This document shows, in pieces, positions 1-10,118 of a stretch of 64,000 bases of DNA. Position numbers and translations under genes: made by a program. The stretch is taken from assembly GCF_019711195.1 (NCBI RefSeq), contig NZ_CP081299.1, positions 6,420,501 through 6,484,500 on the forward strand, given 5' to 3'. Positions within the stretch are counted from its first letter, which is position 1. The number at the start of each line of letters is the position of its first letter. The notes under the pieces are model-generated. The model was not told the origin of the DNA and did no database searches. It was given only the letters and a program-made list of their open reading frames with translations. Source of the stretch: Dyadobacter sp. NIV53. GTDB taxonomy: Bacteria; Bacteroidota; Bacteroidia; Cytophagales; Spirosomataceae.

Positions 1-317
1 GCATCTTCGCCACGTTCTGCTTCGGACAGAATACTTGCGCGGTCGCTTCCGCCAAACAATGATTTTACATCAATCCACGCACGGTGTAAAGTACCGCTTA
101 CACTATTGCCTGTTTCCACTTCTTCAGCCGAACCAACTATTGCAGCCAGTTCCTGTCCGTTTTTACGGCTTTGTTCTGCATACTCCTGAAAAAGCTCTTT
201 CAGGTCAATGTTTTCATCATTAATATCTGCGATAGCCTTTTCAAAACCAGCTACGCGGTCATTGTTGATTTCGATCAGGTCATTAAGTACTCCAGTTGCA
301 TTTGTTGTAGTTGCCAT
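1..317 (-). CDS. PA2169-family four-helix-bundle protein (DUF2383), C-terminal part beyond window
   Basis: Reading the minus strand from the ATG at 317 gives an uninterrupted frame of about 105 codons running off the left edge. The product starts MATTTNATGVLNDLIEINND, then has a helical stretch with KAIADINDENIDLKELF and later TLHRAWIDVKSLFGGSDRAS. This spacing of acidic and leucine-rich helices and the LHRxWxDxK segment match the PA2169/DUF2383 family of ferritin-like four-helix-bundle proteins, usually about 150 residues, so roughly two thirds is present. No signal peptide is seen, so it should be cytoplasmic. The biochemical role of the family is not established; stress links are suggested elsewhere. 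Family call fairly sure, function unknown. Confidence 0.8.
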   Translation of the reverse strand, partial: MATTTNATGVLNDLIEINNDRVAGFEKAIADINDENIDLKELFQEYAEQSRKNGQELAAIVGSAEEVETGNSVSGTLHRAWIDVKSLFGGSDRASILSEAERGED

Positions 318-697
318 AACAGTTTTTCTTTTTGTTGAAATAAATCTTGGTTTTAATTCACTGTTATGAAAACTGTGCCAAAGTATAGTTTTCCTCAGCT
401 CCTTGATTGTTACGTTTAGTGGCTGTTTAAGTGAATTATTTATACAAAATGTGTTGATATTTCAAATTTTAAGCGATTTATCACCCATTATTATGAACTC
501 AATCTATACAATTCAAAATTTGTCATCTTATCCTGATGAAACGATTTTCTTTATCCAACCGGGCAAATTCTTACACAGCCCGCTTATATTCCTGTCTGGA
601 TTTTATCATTATAAAGATGGTACCCATGCTCTGCTTTAACTGGTAGTAACTATGGTATCACCTTTGTGAAATTGGTTCAACAGGGCCTGTTTAGCTA
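318..697. other. Intergenic region without supported gene
   Basis: About 380 bases between two minus-strand genes. It must hold the promoter of the DUF2383 gene that reads leftwards from 317. A short open frame on the + strand (403-639, 78 codons) has no recognisable domain and an AT-driven composition, so I do not call it. No clear hairpin terminator was seen. Confidence 0.6.
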
Positions 698-1634
698 CTA
701 TTTCCCTTCGTACGCCTCCTGCAATGTTGCAATATCCAGCTTTTTCATCGGTAAAAATGCCTGTGTGATCCGGTTGATCTGCTCACGATTACCTTCATCC
801 ATCATTTGCTCCATGGCGGTTGGTGAAATCTGCCAGGATAAGCCATATTTATCTTTCAGCCATCCGCATTGTTCAGCTTCAGGAACTGACGATAATTTTT
901 TCCAGTAATAATCTATCTCTTCCTGATCTTCACAATTTACCAGAAGTGAGATAGCTTCATTGAAATCGAATTGGTGTTCCTGTGCGCTGTCCATGGCAAC
1001 AAACCATGTATTTTCGATCTTAAAATCCGCATACATGACCGTGCCTTCCTTGTCTGGCTGCTGGCCTTCACCGTAACGGAATATAGAGCCGGATTGTGAG
1101 TTTTTGAAAACAGAAACATAAAAGCTTATAGCTTCTTCCGCCTTTCCGCAATTGTCCCCTACAAACATAAGTGAAGGAATGATCGCCGGTCTTGGCTCAC
1201 CTTCGGAACCTGTAAGTATCAACTGCCATGACAGGCCGTATTTATCCTGGATCCAGCCATATCGCTCACTAAATGGGTATTTATCAATGGGCATGAGCAC
1301 ATTACCACCGTCTGCCAGTTTGTTCCAGGCCTCATCTAATTTTTCACGGGCATCTTTTTCCGGCGCCGCAGATGAGCCAAACAACAACGGGTCAAAATTC
1401 ACCATGAACGAGATAGACGGATTAAATTTAAACAGCGGGCCTGCATTGATGGCCATGAATTTTTGGCCCCAAAGCTCGAACGTTACCACGTCGGTATCAC
1501 CCGATGGTGTATTCTCTAGCGTAGTAGTGCTGGTTACCCTTGAATTGGGGAACAGAGATGTATAAAATGCTGCTGCTTCTTTAAGCTTCCTTATCAAACC
1601 AAAGATGCGGGATAACTTTTGCGAATGTTTCCAT
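698..1634 (-). pseudogene. Double VOC-domain (PhnB / 3-dmu-9_3-mt type) protein, frameshifted near start
   Basis: The main frame (1597 to 698) encodes two tandem VOC/glyoxalase-fold domains of the PhnB type, roughly residues 1-130 and 135-290. Each shows the family pattern: AAAFYTSLFPNSRV and AISFYVSVFKNS near the beginning, and GWIQDKYGLSWQL and GWLKDKYGLSWQI near the end. The normal start is the ATG at 1634, giving METFAKVIPHLWFDKEA followed directly by TAA. Removing one T around 1581-1586 (GAAGCTTAAAGAAG) joins this to KEAAAFYTSLF, as expected for the family. The gene therefore carries a +1 indel after codon 17; only a weak TTG start at 1597 remains, which would remove the first beta strand. 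No substrate can be deduced. A sequencing error is possible. Confidence 0.85.
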
Positions 1635-2022
1635 ATCAGTCAATTTAATATTTTTTTGGAAAGTGCAACCATAACTATGCCAGTGGGTTATTGTCAATTC
1701 TGTTAATAACGGATCATAAAATGGTGTATAGAAATCACTGCAAATCACTTTTATTATAGAAATAGCTGGCTGAGTATATATCTGCAGGGGTTTCTGTACT
1801 TAATGATTCAGAAAACAAAAGCGTAAATACGACTGATATAACAATATTTGATGTACATAATTCAAGTTTTTCATAGGATTGTCCATCATTTAGAAAAGAG
1901 CGTCCATTTTCTATAAGGTTATTAACAGGGAAATTTGTGAAGATATAAATAGTACTATACTGATTTATTTTTTTACAATATGGAGTTAATGACTGGCTTT
2001 TCTAAACTTTAACCAATTTATT
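1635..2022. other. Intergenic region: divergent upstream region of VOC gene and susC
   Basis: About 390 AT-rich bases separating the minus-strand VOC gene from the plus-strand SusC gene. Both promoters must lie here. I found no perfect TAnnTTTG box or long palindrome, so no individual element is called. The SusC ATG at 2023 is preceded by an A/T-rich leader without a Shine-Dalgarno sequence, as is common in Bacteroidota. Confidence 0.6.
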
Positions 2023-5000
2023 ATGAAACAATTAATACTTCTGATCAGAAGATTGATTTTAATGTTGATTGTATTTTCCACCTTGCGGGTAAGTGCGCAA
2101 AGCAATCTTATAGGTAAGGTTACCGGAGATAACAATGAGGCGCTTCCAGGTGTGAGCATCACGGTGAAGGGAACCAGTAAGGGGACTACAACAGATGCAG
2201 AAGGAAATTTTAAAATCGAAGCCTCAGCCGGTACCAGACTGGTTTTTAGTTTTATCGGTTTTGAAACTCAAGAATTAATCACGGATAATGCCACTACACT
2301 GAATGTCAGGATGCTGTCCAATGTGAAAGCGCTTGAAGAATTGGTTGTTGTTGGTTACGGACAGGTGAAAAAAGTGATCTTACAGCGTCCGTTTCCAGTG
2401 TCAAAGGTGCTGCAATCAAGGAGTTTCCAGTTACTTCACTGGATCAGGCTTTGCAGGGACGGGTTTCAGGTGTTCAGATTTCGCAATCTTCCGCCGCGCC
2501 AGGTGGAGGCCTTTCCGTACGTGTCCGTGGGCCTAATTCTATTCTAAGTGGTTCTGAGCCATTGTATGTTGTGGACGGATTGCCAATTTACCCTGATAAT
2601 AATGCTGTTGGAACGGGCGGAAACCGTCAGCCATCTAATGCTTTGGCTATGCTTAACCCGAATGATATCGAGTCAATTGAAGTGTTAAAAGATGCATCCG
2701 GTACAGCCATTTACGGTTCCCGCGGCGCGAATGGCGTGGTGATGATTACGACCAAAAGAGGAAAAGACGGAAGCGGCAGATTAACTTATGACGGTTCTTA
2801 TTCGTTTCAGCACATGGCCAGAAAGGTTAAAATGCTTCGCGCAGACGATTACATGCGTTACATTAATAAACTGGAAATCAGCCAGGGTGGAGCAGGCCGA
2901 TACAGCGACGACCAGATTTCAGCTATCGGTGCAGGAACCAACTGGGTAGATGCAGTAACGCGTGCTGGTAGCATACAAAGCCATCAGCTTACTTTTTCAG
3001 GAGGAAACCAAACTACAAAATATGCTTTTAGTGCGAATGTGCTTGATAATCAGGGTATCGTTCTCAATACAGATTTTAAACGTTACGGCTTCCGTGTAAA
3101 CCTGGACAATGACTTTCTGGGTGGAAAAGCGACGCTGAGCAATAGCTGGTCATACAGTCATTTGGTTTCCAATAACGTACCGACTGACAGAGGTGGCCCT
3201 GGCGGGATTATGATCACGGCACTTGGCCTTGATCCAACTGTTCCGATTTACAACCAGACCGGAGGTTACAATTATCCAAGCTACGATGGTCGTTTCGCGA
3301 TCAATCCGGTTGCAGAGGCCAAGGAAGGTTTTGATCAGGATATTACAAACCGCCTTTTCGGAACAACGGCTATTACCTTCAAACTTTTACCAGGTCTGAA
3401 TTTCAAGACCAGCATTGGTGCTGACGTGGTAAGCGCGGCAAGGACTTCGTTTTATAACAGCTTCACAAGGCTTGGACGGCAAAACGGCCGTGAGCTGGAC
3501 AAGTTCAATAGAAATGTGTTGAATATTTTGAACGAAAACTTATTGTTTTATCACAAAGAACTCAATCCAAATCATGTTATTGACGCTACGGTTGGTTACA
3601 CTTTTCAGCATGAAATTAACCAGTATGCATCAGCTTCTACTTTTGGGCTGCCTTCTGATGATGTGGAGTCAATGAACCTGCAAAACGGATCGAAAATCCA
3701 GACGCCTTATTCAGGAAGGCAGGAATGGAACCTTCAGTCAGTAATTGGCCGCTTCAATTATTCCGCTTATGACAAATATTTGCTGACTATTACTGTTCGT
3801 CGGGATGGTTCTTCAAAATTTGGCCCTAATAATAAACATGCAACGTTTCCTTCCGCAGCTTTGGGATGGAAAATTGCAAACGAAAAGTTCTTCACCGATT
3901 CGAGGCTAAGCAATATTTTTGACGACATGAAATTGCGGGTTAGTTACGGTATTACAGGAAACTCCAACATTCCTCCTTATCAATCCGTATCAGGCCTTGT
4001 TCCCTATAATTACGTTTTTGGAGGCCAGCTAAGTGCAGGTTACGGTGCGAACAACATTGCGAATCCGGATCTCAAATGGGAATCGACCAGAATGCTTAAC
4101 ATTGGTTTTAACACAAGGTTGCTTAAAAACCGCCTCGATCTTTCGATCGACTGGTATAACACCAAAACATCCGATTTGCTACTATATGTTTCCATTGCGC
4201 AAAGTACCGGTTTTGGTACTGTGTTGCTGAACTCCGGAACATTGACCAACAAGGGGATGGATTTTGAAGCCAATTTCAAAGCGATTGATGGCGAAAAACT
4301 GAAATGGGATATAGGAGGTAACATTTCTTATGTAAGAAACAAACTTACTGACCTGGGTAGAAGCACACCTTATTTTGCAAGCAGTCCGAGTGGTCACCTT
4401 GGGATCGACGGAAGCTGGGTGCAAGCCGGTAACCCGATAGGCGTTTGGAGAGGATATGAATATGCAGGCTTATTTACCTCTGACGGAGAGGCGGCAACTT
4501 ACTCAGCAAAGGCAGGATACCCGAAATATACAGACGTAAATGGTGACGGCAAATACACATCCGATGATTATAAAATCATTGGTAATCCCAATCCAAAATT
4601 CACCTGGGGACTAAACAGCTCCGTGAAATATCGCGGTTTTGATTTTGGTATTTTCTTCCGTGGTGTTCAGGGGAATCAGGTTCGTAATTTGCAGCAATCT
4701 GAAATAGGCGATGGTGTTCAGAAAATTAACCAGCTTTCTAATATTTTGACTGACTCTTACAGTGCCGAAAATCCGAATGCAAGCCGGCCGGTTATTGATG
4801 GAAGAAGGGATTTTATCTCTTTCCGTAAATCGTCCTTTTTTATCCAGGATGGTTCGTTTGTAAGGTTGCAGAACGTGTCGCTGGGCTATAACGTCCCGCT
4901 TTCCAGCAAATTTATCCGCTCGGCAAGAGTGTCCGTGAGTGGCCAGAATCTATTTTTGATCACAAAATACAAAGGTTTTGATCCTGAGGTAAATAACAGT

Positions 5001-5087
5001 GGACAAAGCAATTTGAACCGTGGAGATGACTATGATGCTTACCCTCGTGCACGTACTGTGACCGTAGGTGTGAATCTTGGATTCTAG
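2023..5087 (+). pseudogene. susC: SusC/RagA-family TonB-dependent outer-membrane transporter, frameshifted
   Basis: Restored, this is a SusC-like protein of about 1020 residues that would import oligosaccharides across the outer membrane with the SusD next door. The first frame (2023-2547) holds a signal peptide ending VSAQS, a carboxypeptidase-regulatory-like domain (LIGKVTGDNNEALPGVSITV, residues 27-105) and a TonB-box-like EELVVVGYGQVKK. The other frame (to 5087) holds the plug (QGRVSGVQISQ, EVLKDASGTAIYGSRGANGV) and the barrel, ending TVGVNLGF. The frames join if the six-A run at 2368-2373 had seven A, which restores KKSDLTASVSSVKGAAIKEF. The frameshift is thus a one-base homopolymer loss: a real inactivating mutation, slippage site or assembly error. 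The canonical A AAA AAG heptamer is not in the right phase for programmed frameshifting. Confidence 0.92.
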
Positions 5088-5146
5088 AAGATAGGTGGTG
5101 CAGAAATGTGAGCTAATTGTTTTTAAAACATAACAAGATTGATCAA

Positions 5147-6724
5147 ATGAAAAACAAATTTATAAAACAAGCCAAGGTTGCAGTGGCAGTAGGAATGCTG
5201 ATTACGGCTGGCTGTTCCGATCTTAAAGAAAAACCTGATTTTATTAATCCGGATAGCTTCTACAAATCAGCGACTGAGCTCGAACTGGGCGTGAATGCTA
5301 TTTATGATGATCTGGGAATGGGAAATGGTGACTGGTCCAATCACTTTTATGACCGGTATGTATTTGAATGTCTGGTAGGTTACCAGATCGGGTGGGAGAA
5401 GGGCCCGCTTCAATACAATCTGGGGAATATCAGTGCTTCCGATGACTATATCAACATTTACTGGCAGGAATGTTACCGTTCTATCGACAGGGCTAATAAG
5501 CTTATCGAAGTTGCAGACGCAATGGACGATCCGGCCAATGTCGACAAAGTACAGAGGATCAAAGCAGAAGCAGAATTTCTTCGTGCGTTCTATTTCTATG
5601 AGCTTTTGAGATACTTTGATAACCCGCCAATTAAAATAACTTCCACAAAAAGCTTCAAGGATTTGCCGGATAACGCAGGCGGCAAGAGAAAAGTGATTGA
5701 CCAGATCTATGCGGATGCTACTGCTGCTGCTGCTGTTTTACCTGCAAGTTATACCGGAACCAATGCCGGTCGTGCCACTAAATGGGCTGCAAAAACATTG
5801 CTGATGAAAGCGCAGCTGTGGGATGAGAAATGGGCAGATGCAAAGACAACAGCGGAAGATATTATTGCAAACAGCGGGATGACTTTGTATACTGATTTTG
5901 TAAATAATTTTGATACAGACCACGAAAATCAGGGCGAACGGATTTTCGAAGGGCAGATTTCGGCAAAAGCCAATTCTGCTGAATATGGTAATAACTCGGC
6001 GCATTTCAACCCGGAAGACTTTCCAAGCGACCTTGGCGGTGCCGGATGGGGTTGGTTGAGTGCGACAAAAGATTTCAGAATGTCTTATGAGGATGACGAC
6101 AAAAGGATTGGAGGTACTTTTATTGAAACCTATCCAACAGGAAGAACCGCGAAAACATCCGACGGTAAATTTCCGATGGTAAAATGGTCGGCAAAAGCAG
6201 ATTATAATTTATCCCGTTTCGGCGGACTAGTTGATCCGAATGCAAATCCCAATAAGCCTGAGGAGTTGATTTTTAGCAAAGCATGGTCTGGAAAACTTGT
6301 TGAACTGGATAAAAACTATTCAAATGCTGAAAAAAATACGATCTATATGCGCTACGCAGAGGTATTGCTCGGTCATTCGGAAGCCTGTAACGAAAGCGGA
6401 CAAGGCGATGCTTATGAAAGTATCAACAAAATAAGGGCGAGAGCGGGCCTTACTCCTTTGAAAGGATTGACACAAGCCACTTTGCGTAATGCAATCGTTG
6501 ACGAAGTAGTGCACGAATTTGCGTTTGAACAGGTTACTTATCCTGAACTTCGGAGAAAAAGTAAATTTGGTGGTTCGCCCGATTATCTGGGCGACTATAT
6601 CAAGCGGTATTCTGCGACGTATAAGGTAGGGCGTGTTCCGAAAGCGAAAGATTATGTACTGCCGATTCCACTGATAGAGATCCAGGGAAATCCGAACGTT
6701 GTACAAAACCCGGAATGGAAATAA
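5147..6724 (+). CDS. susD: SusD/RagB-family nutrient-binding outer-membrane lipoprotein
   Basis: Surface lipoprotein that forms a lid over the SusC barrel and binds the glycan. The start at 5147 gives MKNKFIKQAKVAVAVGMLIT followed by AGCSD, a lipobox with Cys near residue 23; the in-frame upstream start at 5117 would bury this signal. Typical SusD features follow: DxFYKSATELELGVNAIYDDL, the TPR-like YRSIDRANKLIEVAD and AEAEFLRAFYFYELLRYFDN, the C-terminal IYMRYAEVLLGHSEACNESG, INKIRARAGLTPL, and a terminal LPIPLIEIQGNPNVVQNPEW. Length of 525 residues is normal. It lies 60 bp after SusC, presumably in one operon, and is followed by a hairpin terminator at 6738-6770. Confidence 0.95.
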   Translation: MKNKFIKQAKVAVAVGMLITAGCSDLKEKPDFINPDSFYKSATELELGVNAIYDDLGMGNGDWSNHFYDRYVFECLVGYQIGWEKGPLQYNLGNISASDDYINIYWQECYRSIDRANKLIEVADAMDDPANVDKVQRIKAEAEFLRAFYFYELLRYFDNPPIKITSTKSFKDLPDNAGGKRKVIDQIYADATAAAAVLPASYTGTNAGRATKWAAKTLLMKAQLWDEKWADAKTTAEDIIANSGMTLYTDFVNNFDTDHENQGERIFEGQISAKANSAEYGNNSAHFNPEDFPSDLGGAGWGWLSATKDFRMSYEDDDKRIGGTFIETYPTGRTAKTSDGKFPMVKWSAKADYNLSRFGGLVDPNANPNKPEELIFSKAWSGKLVELDKNYSNAEKNTIYMRYAEVLLGHSEACNESGQGDAYESINKIRARAGLTPLKGLTQATLRNAIVDEVVHEFAFEQVTYPELRRKSKFGGSPDYLGDYIKRYSATYKVGRVPKAKDYVLPIPLIEIQGNPNVVQNPEWK

Positions 6725-6737
6725 AAGCCTGAATAAT

Positions 6738-6770
6738 AAAATGGGGAGCTAAACCAGGCTCTCCATTTTT
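6738..6770 (+). terminator. Rho-independent terminator/attenuator after susD
   Basis: Left arm AAAATGGGGAGC (6738-6749) pairs with GCTCTCCATTTT (6758-6769) at 11 of 12 positions, with an 8-nt loop and a run of T at the end. It sits between SusD and the VCBS gene, so it probably lowers read-through into 6803 and lets SusC/SusD be expressed above the third gene. Confidence 0.7.
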
Positions 6771-6802
6771 CGTATATTATCAATTATCTTTTTGAATTAA
6801 AA

Positions 6803-9800
6803 ATGAAAGTAAAGCTGAGCTGTTTCCTGTTTTGGATTTTAATCATTTCCTGTAATCAGGAAAAACAGACGCTATTTACATCACTCCCTTCTTCCCAAAC
6901 AGGAGTCAAATTTGAGAATACCATCAGGGAAAATGACGATTTTAATCTGATTGATTATTACTATGTCTACAATGGCGGAGGTGTGTCGGTCGGTGATATC
7001 AACAATGATGGCTTACCAGACCTTTATTTTACCGGAAATCAGGTTCCTGATAAATTGTATTTGAACAAAGGGAAAACAGAAAATGGTGGACTTCATTTTG
7101 AAGACATTACAGAAAAAGCAGGTATAAAAACCGGCGGATGGAGCACGGGCGTAACCATGGCCGATGTGAATTCCGACGGTCTTATGGATATTTATGTTTG
7201 TAAATCAGGTAACTATCCGGCTGAAAAAAGAAAAAACAAATTGTTTCTCAATAAAGGCAATTTACAATTTGAAGAGTCTGCGGAGCGGCTTGGAATTGCG
7301 GATACAACCTTTACCAATCAGGCCGCATTTTTAGATTATGATAAAGACGGAGACCTGGATCTTTTCCTGATCACGAGTACGAATCTGATCAGAAATCCCA
7401 ATAAGCTTGTCGCTCAGGTCAATGATGGAAGCGGGCTTTCACCTGATAAACTTTACCGCAACGACGGCGCCAAATTTACAGATGTGTCGGTACAAGCCGG
7501 TATTGTCCACGATGGAATGAGCCTGGGTTTGTCGGTTACCGATTTTAATGCCGATGGCTGGGATGATATTCTGGTCGGCAACGATTTTCTTTCCAGTGAT
7601 TTACTGTATATCAATAACCAGGACGGCACCTTTACTGAATCCGCAAAGGAAGCTTTCGGGCATCACAGCCAGTTTACGATGGGAACGGACGCTGCGGATT
7701 TTAACAATGATGGGAAGATCGATCTGATGACTGTGGACATGCTTCCGGCTGATAATGAGCAACGGAAATTAATGGCCGGACCGGCGAATTTTCAGCAATT
7801 TCAAATGGCGCGTCAACTGGGTTATCATCCTCAGTATATGAGGAATATGCTTCAATTAAACGCCGGATCAGGCCAGGACGATGCTGAAAATAAACTGGTT
7901 CATTTTTCCGAGATCGGGCAGTTTGCAGGTGTACACAGCACAGATTGGAGCTGGTCTCCGCTTTTTGCAGATTTCGATAACGACGGATTGAAGGATCTTT
8001 GTATTACCAACGGCTATTTGCGCGACATAACGGATCTGGATTTTGTGGCTTACAATATGGAAATGGCGGCAGGCGGAGCGTCAATTGATATCATCAACAA
8101 CCGGATGAAGACAGAAGCCTTGAAAATGAAGACTTTAAAAAAGAATAATTTTATATGCAAAAACAACGGCGACCTCACTTTCACAGACAAAACAAAAGAC
8201 TGGTTTGGTGATTCTCCTTCTTTATCCAACGGTTCGGCTTATGCTGACCTGGATGGTGATGGCGATTTGGATTTGGTTGTGAACAATATTAACCAGGAGG
8301 CTTTTATTCTTCAAAATAACACAACGGAAAAAAACTTTTTAAATATTAATCTGAAAGGTAAAAAAGGAAATATCAGTGGATTAGGGGCCGAAATCACGCT
8401 TTACAATGGCGACAATTTGCAGAAAATAAACCACTCGGTTACGCGGGGATTTCAGTCTTCGAGCGATTACCAGGTTCATTTTGGTTTAGGAAATGCCAAG
8501 CTGGTAGATTCAGTTCAGGTTACCTGGCCGGATGGAAAAGGTCAGATAATTAAAAGGATTCCGGTCAATCAGCAATTAACGGTTAATTATCAGGATGCAA
8601 GGCAATTAACACCGAAGGAAAAAGTTATCGTTCCAATTTTGAAAGATGTTACAGCGCAAACGGGAATTAATTATCAGCATCAGGAAGAGCCGTACATGGA
8701 TTATAACCAGGAACCAATGTTGCCGCATCTGCTTTCTAAACAGGGGCCGAAAATGACTGTTGGCGATGTTAACGGCGACGGGCTGGAAGACTTCTATATC
8801 GGCGGTTCGTATCGTCATCAGGGTAGTTTCTATATTCAGAATGTATCCGGAAAGTTTACTCAAAAGTTTATAAAAGGATTGGCTGAGCAAAAAGACGAAG
8901 AAGATACCGGCGTGTTGCTCGCAGATCTGGATGGTGATCAGGATCTTGATCTGTATCTTGTAAGTGGTTCTAATGAGTACTTTGATGGTTCGGAATATTA
9001 CCAGGACCGGGTTTATCTCAATGATGGTCGCGGAAATTTTACGACTGCAGTAAACATGCTTCCTATGATCCGGCATAGTGGTTCCTGCGTTGTGGCAGCA
9101 GATTTTGACAAGGATGGCGACCTGGATTTATTTCGTGGTGGTAGGCTTACGCCGCTCGGTTATCCGAAGGCAGGCGAAAGTTGTATCTTACGTAATGACC
9201 GTGGACATTTTACGGATGTGACCGATTTGATTGCGCCAGGTTTAAGGAAAATTGGCATGGTAACCGATGCGGTATGGGCGGATATAGATAATGATTCCTG
9301 GCCTGACCTGATGCTTACCGGCGAATTAATGCCTTTGACTTTATATAAAAATACCAATGGGAAATTTGCTGATAAAAATAGTTTCCCCTTTTCAAATGGT
9401 TTCTGGAATTGTGTAAAAGCCGCTGATTTTGATCACGACGGCGATCTGGATTTTGTGGCCGGAAACCTCGGCATGAACAGCCGTTATCGTTTTTCAAAAG
9501 AACAGCCTATGTCCATTTACAGCGCCGATCTGGATGGAAATGGCCGTTATGATGCCATACCTGCTTATTATCTGAATGGAATTGAATATCCCGTTCCGTC
9601 AAGGGATGAACTGGCGAGGCAAATTCCGGTTTTCAAGAAACGTTTTCAGTCATACGCTTTGTATTCCAGGATCAGAATGAGCGAACTGCTGACTGCCGAA
9701 CAGATGAAAGGAGTTACGGTAAGTAAGGCTTTTCAACAGCAAAGTGTATACATCGAAAATAAAGGATCAGGAAATTTTGTGATAATACCGTTACCCCAGA

Positions 9801-10099
9801 TTGCTCAGCTTTCAGTAATGCAGGATATTCTGATTGAAGATGTTGATATTGACGGAAATATGGATGTGCTTCTGGTTGGAAATGATTTTACCACAGAACC
9901 AATTGCCGGACAATATGATGCGTCATATGGTTTGTTTTTGAAAGGAAATGGAAAAGGAGATTTTAAATCTGTTGCTACTGAAACTTCCGGTTTTTTTGCT
10001 GGCGGTGACTGTCGGAGTATCAAGAAAGTAACAGGTAAAAAGGATCTTTTCTTTGTGTCCAGAAACAGTGGAAACTTGTCTGTGTTTACCAAAAACTGA
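6803..10099 (+). CDS. CRTAC1-like VCBS/FG-GAP repeat lipoprotein with ASPIC/UnbV domain
   Basis: A 1098-residue lipoprotein: the signal peptide ends IISC (Cys17). At least eight FG-GAP/VCBS calcium-binding blade motifs of the type DxNxDGxxD are visible (DINNDGLPDLYF, DVNSDGLMDIYV, DYDKDGDLDLFL, DFNADGWDDILV, DLDGDGDLDLVV, DVNGDGLEDFYI, DFDKDGDLDLFR, DFDHDGDLDFVA), implying two seven-bladed propellers. Between them, at about residues 520-590, lies an ASPIC/UnbV domain (GLGAEITLY, VTRGFQSSSDYQVHFGLG, VQVTWPDGK). Genes of this kind often follow SusC/SusD pairs in Cytophagales; the exact job is unknown, probably binding or presenting substrate at the cell surface. It ends 19 bp before the convergent aldose epimerase. 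Confidence 0.93.
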   Translation: MKVKLSCFLFWILIISCNQEKQTLFTSLPSSQTGVKFENTIRENDDFNLIDYYYVYNGGGVSVGDINNDGLPDLYFTGNQVPDKLYLNKGKTENGGLHFEDITEKAGIKTGGWSTGVTMADVNSDGLMDIYVCKSGNYPAEKRKNKLFLNKGNLQFEESAERLGIADTTFTNQAAFLDYDKDGDLDLFLITSTNLIRNPNKLVAQVNDGSGLSPDKLYRNDGAKFTDVSVQAGIVHDGMSLGLSVTDFNADGWDDILVGNDFLSSDLLYINNQDGTFTESAKEAFGHHSQFTMGTDAADFNNDGKIDLMTVDMLPADNEQRKLMAGPANFQQFQMARQLGYHPQYMRNMLQLNAGSGQDDAENKLVHFSEIGQFAGVHSTDWSWSPLFADFDNDGLKDLCITNGYLRDITDLDFVAYNMEMAAGGASIDIINNRMKTEALKMKTLKKNNFICKNNGDLTFTDKTKDWFGDSPSLSNGSAYADLDGDGDLDLVVNNINQEAFILQNNTTEKNFLNINLKGKKGNISGLGAEITLYNGDNLQKINHSVTRGFQSSSDYQVHFGLGNAKLVDSVQVTWPDGKGQIIKRIPVNQQLTVNYQDARQLTPKEKVIVPILKDVTAQTGINYQHQEEPYMDYNQEPMLPHLLSKQGPKMTVGDVNGDGLEDFYIGGSYRHQGSFYIQNVSGKFTQKFIKGLAEQKDEEDTGVLLADLDGDQDLDLYLVSGSNEYFDGSEYYQDRVYLNDGRGNFTTAVNMLPMIRHSGSCVVAADFDKDGDLDLFRGGRLTPLGYPKAGESCILRNDRGHFTDVTDLIAPGLRKIGMVTDAVWADIDNDSWPDLMLTGELMPLTLYKNTNGKFADKNSFPFSNGFWNCVKAADFDHDGDLDFVAGNLGMNSRYRFSKEQPMSIYSADLDGNGRYDAIPAYYLNGIEYPVPSRDELARQIPVFKKRFQSYALYSRIRMSELLTAEQMKGVTVSKAFQQQSVYIENKGSGNFVIIPLPQIAQLSVMQDILIEDVDIDGNMDVLLVGNDFTTEPIAGQYDASYGLFLKGNGKGDFKSVATETSGFFAGGDCRSIKKVTGKKDLFFVSRNSGNLSVFTKN

Positions 10100-10118
10100 C
10101 ATTACCAGACCTTTTGTT

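Noticed and set aside
403..639. 78-codon open frame in the first intergenic region
   Set aside because: No domain, no signal, AT-rich low-complexity composition; not supportable.
1152..1565. 137-codon + strand frame inside the VOC gene
   Set aside because: Antisense shadow of a recognisable VOC domain.
2360..2380. Programmed -1 frameshift in susC at AAAAAAG
   Set aside because: The zero-frame codons are AAA AAA GTG, so the canonical A AAA AAG phase is not met; SusC genes are not known to need frameshifting.
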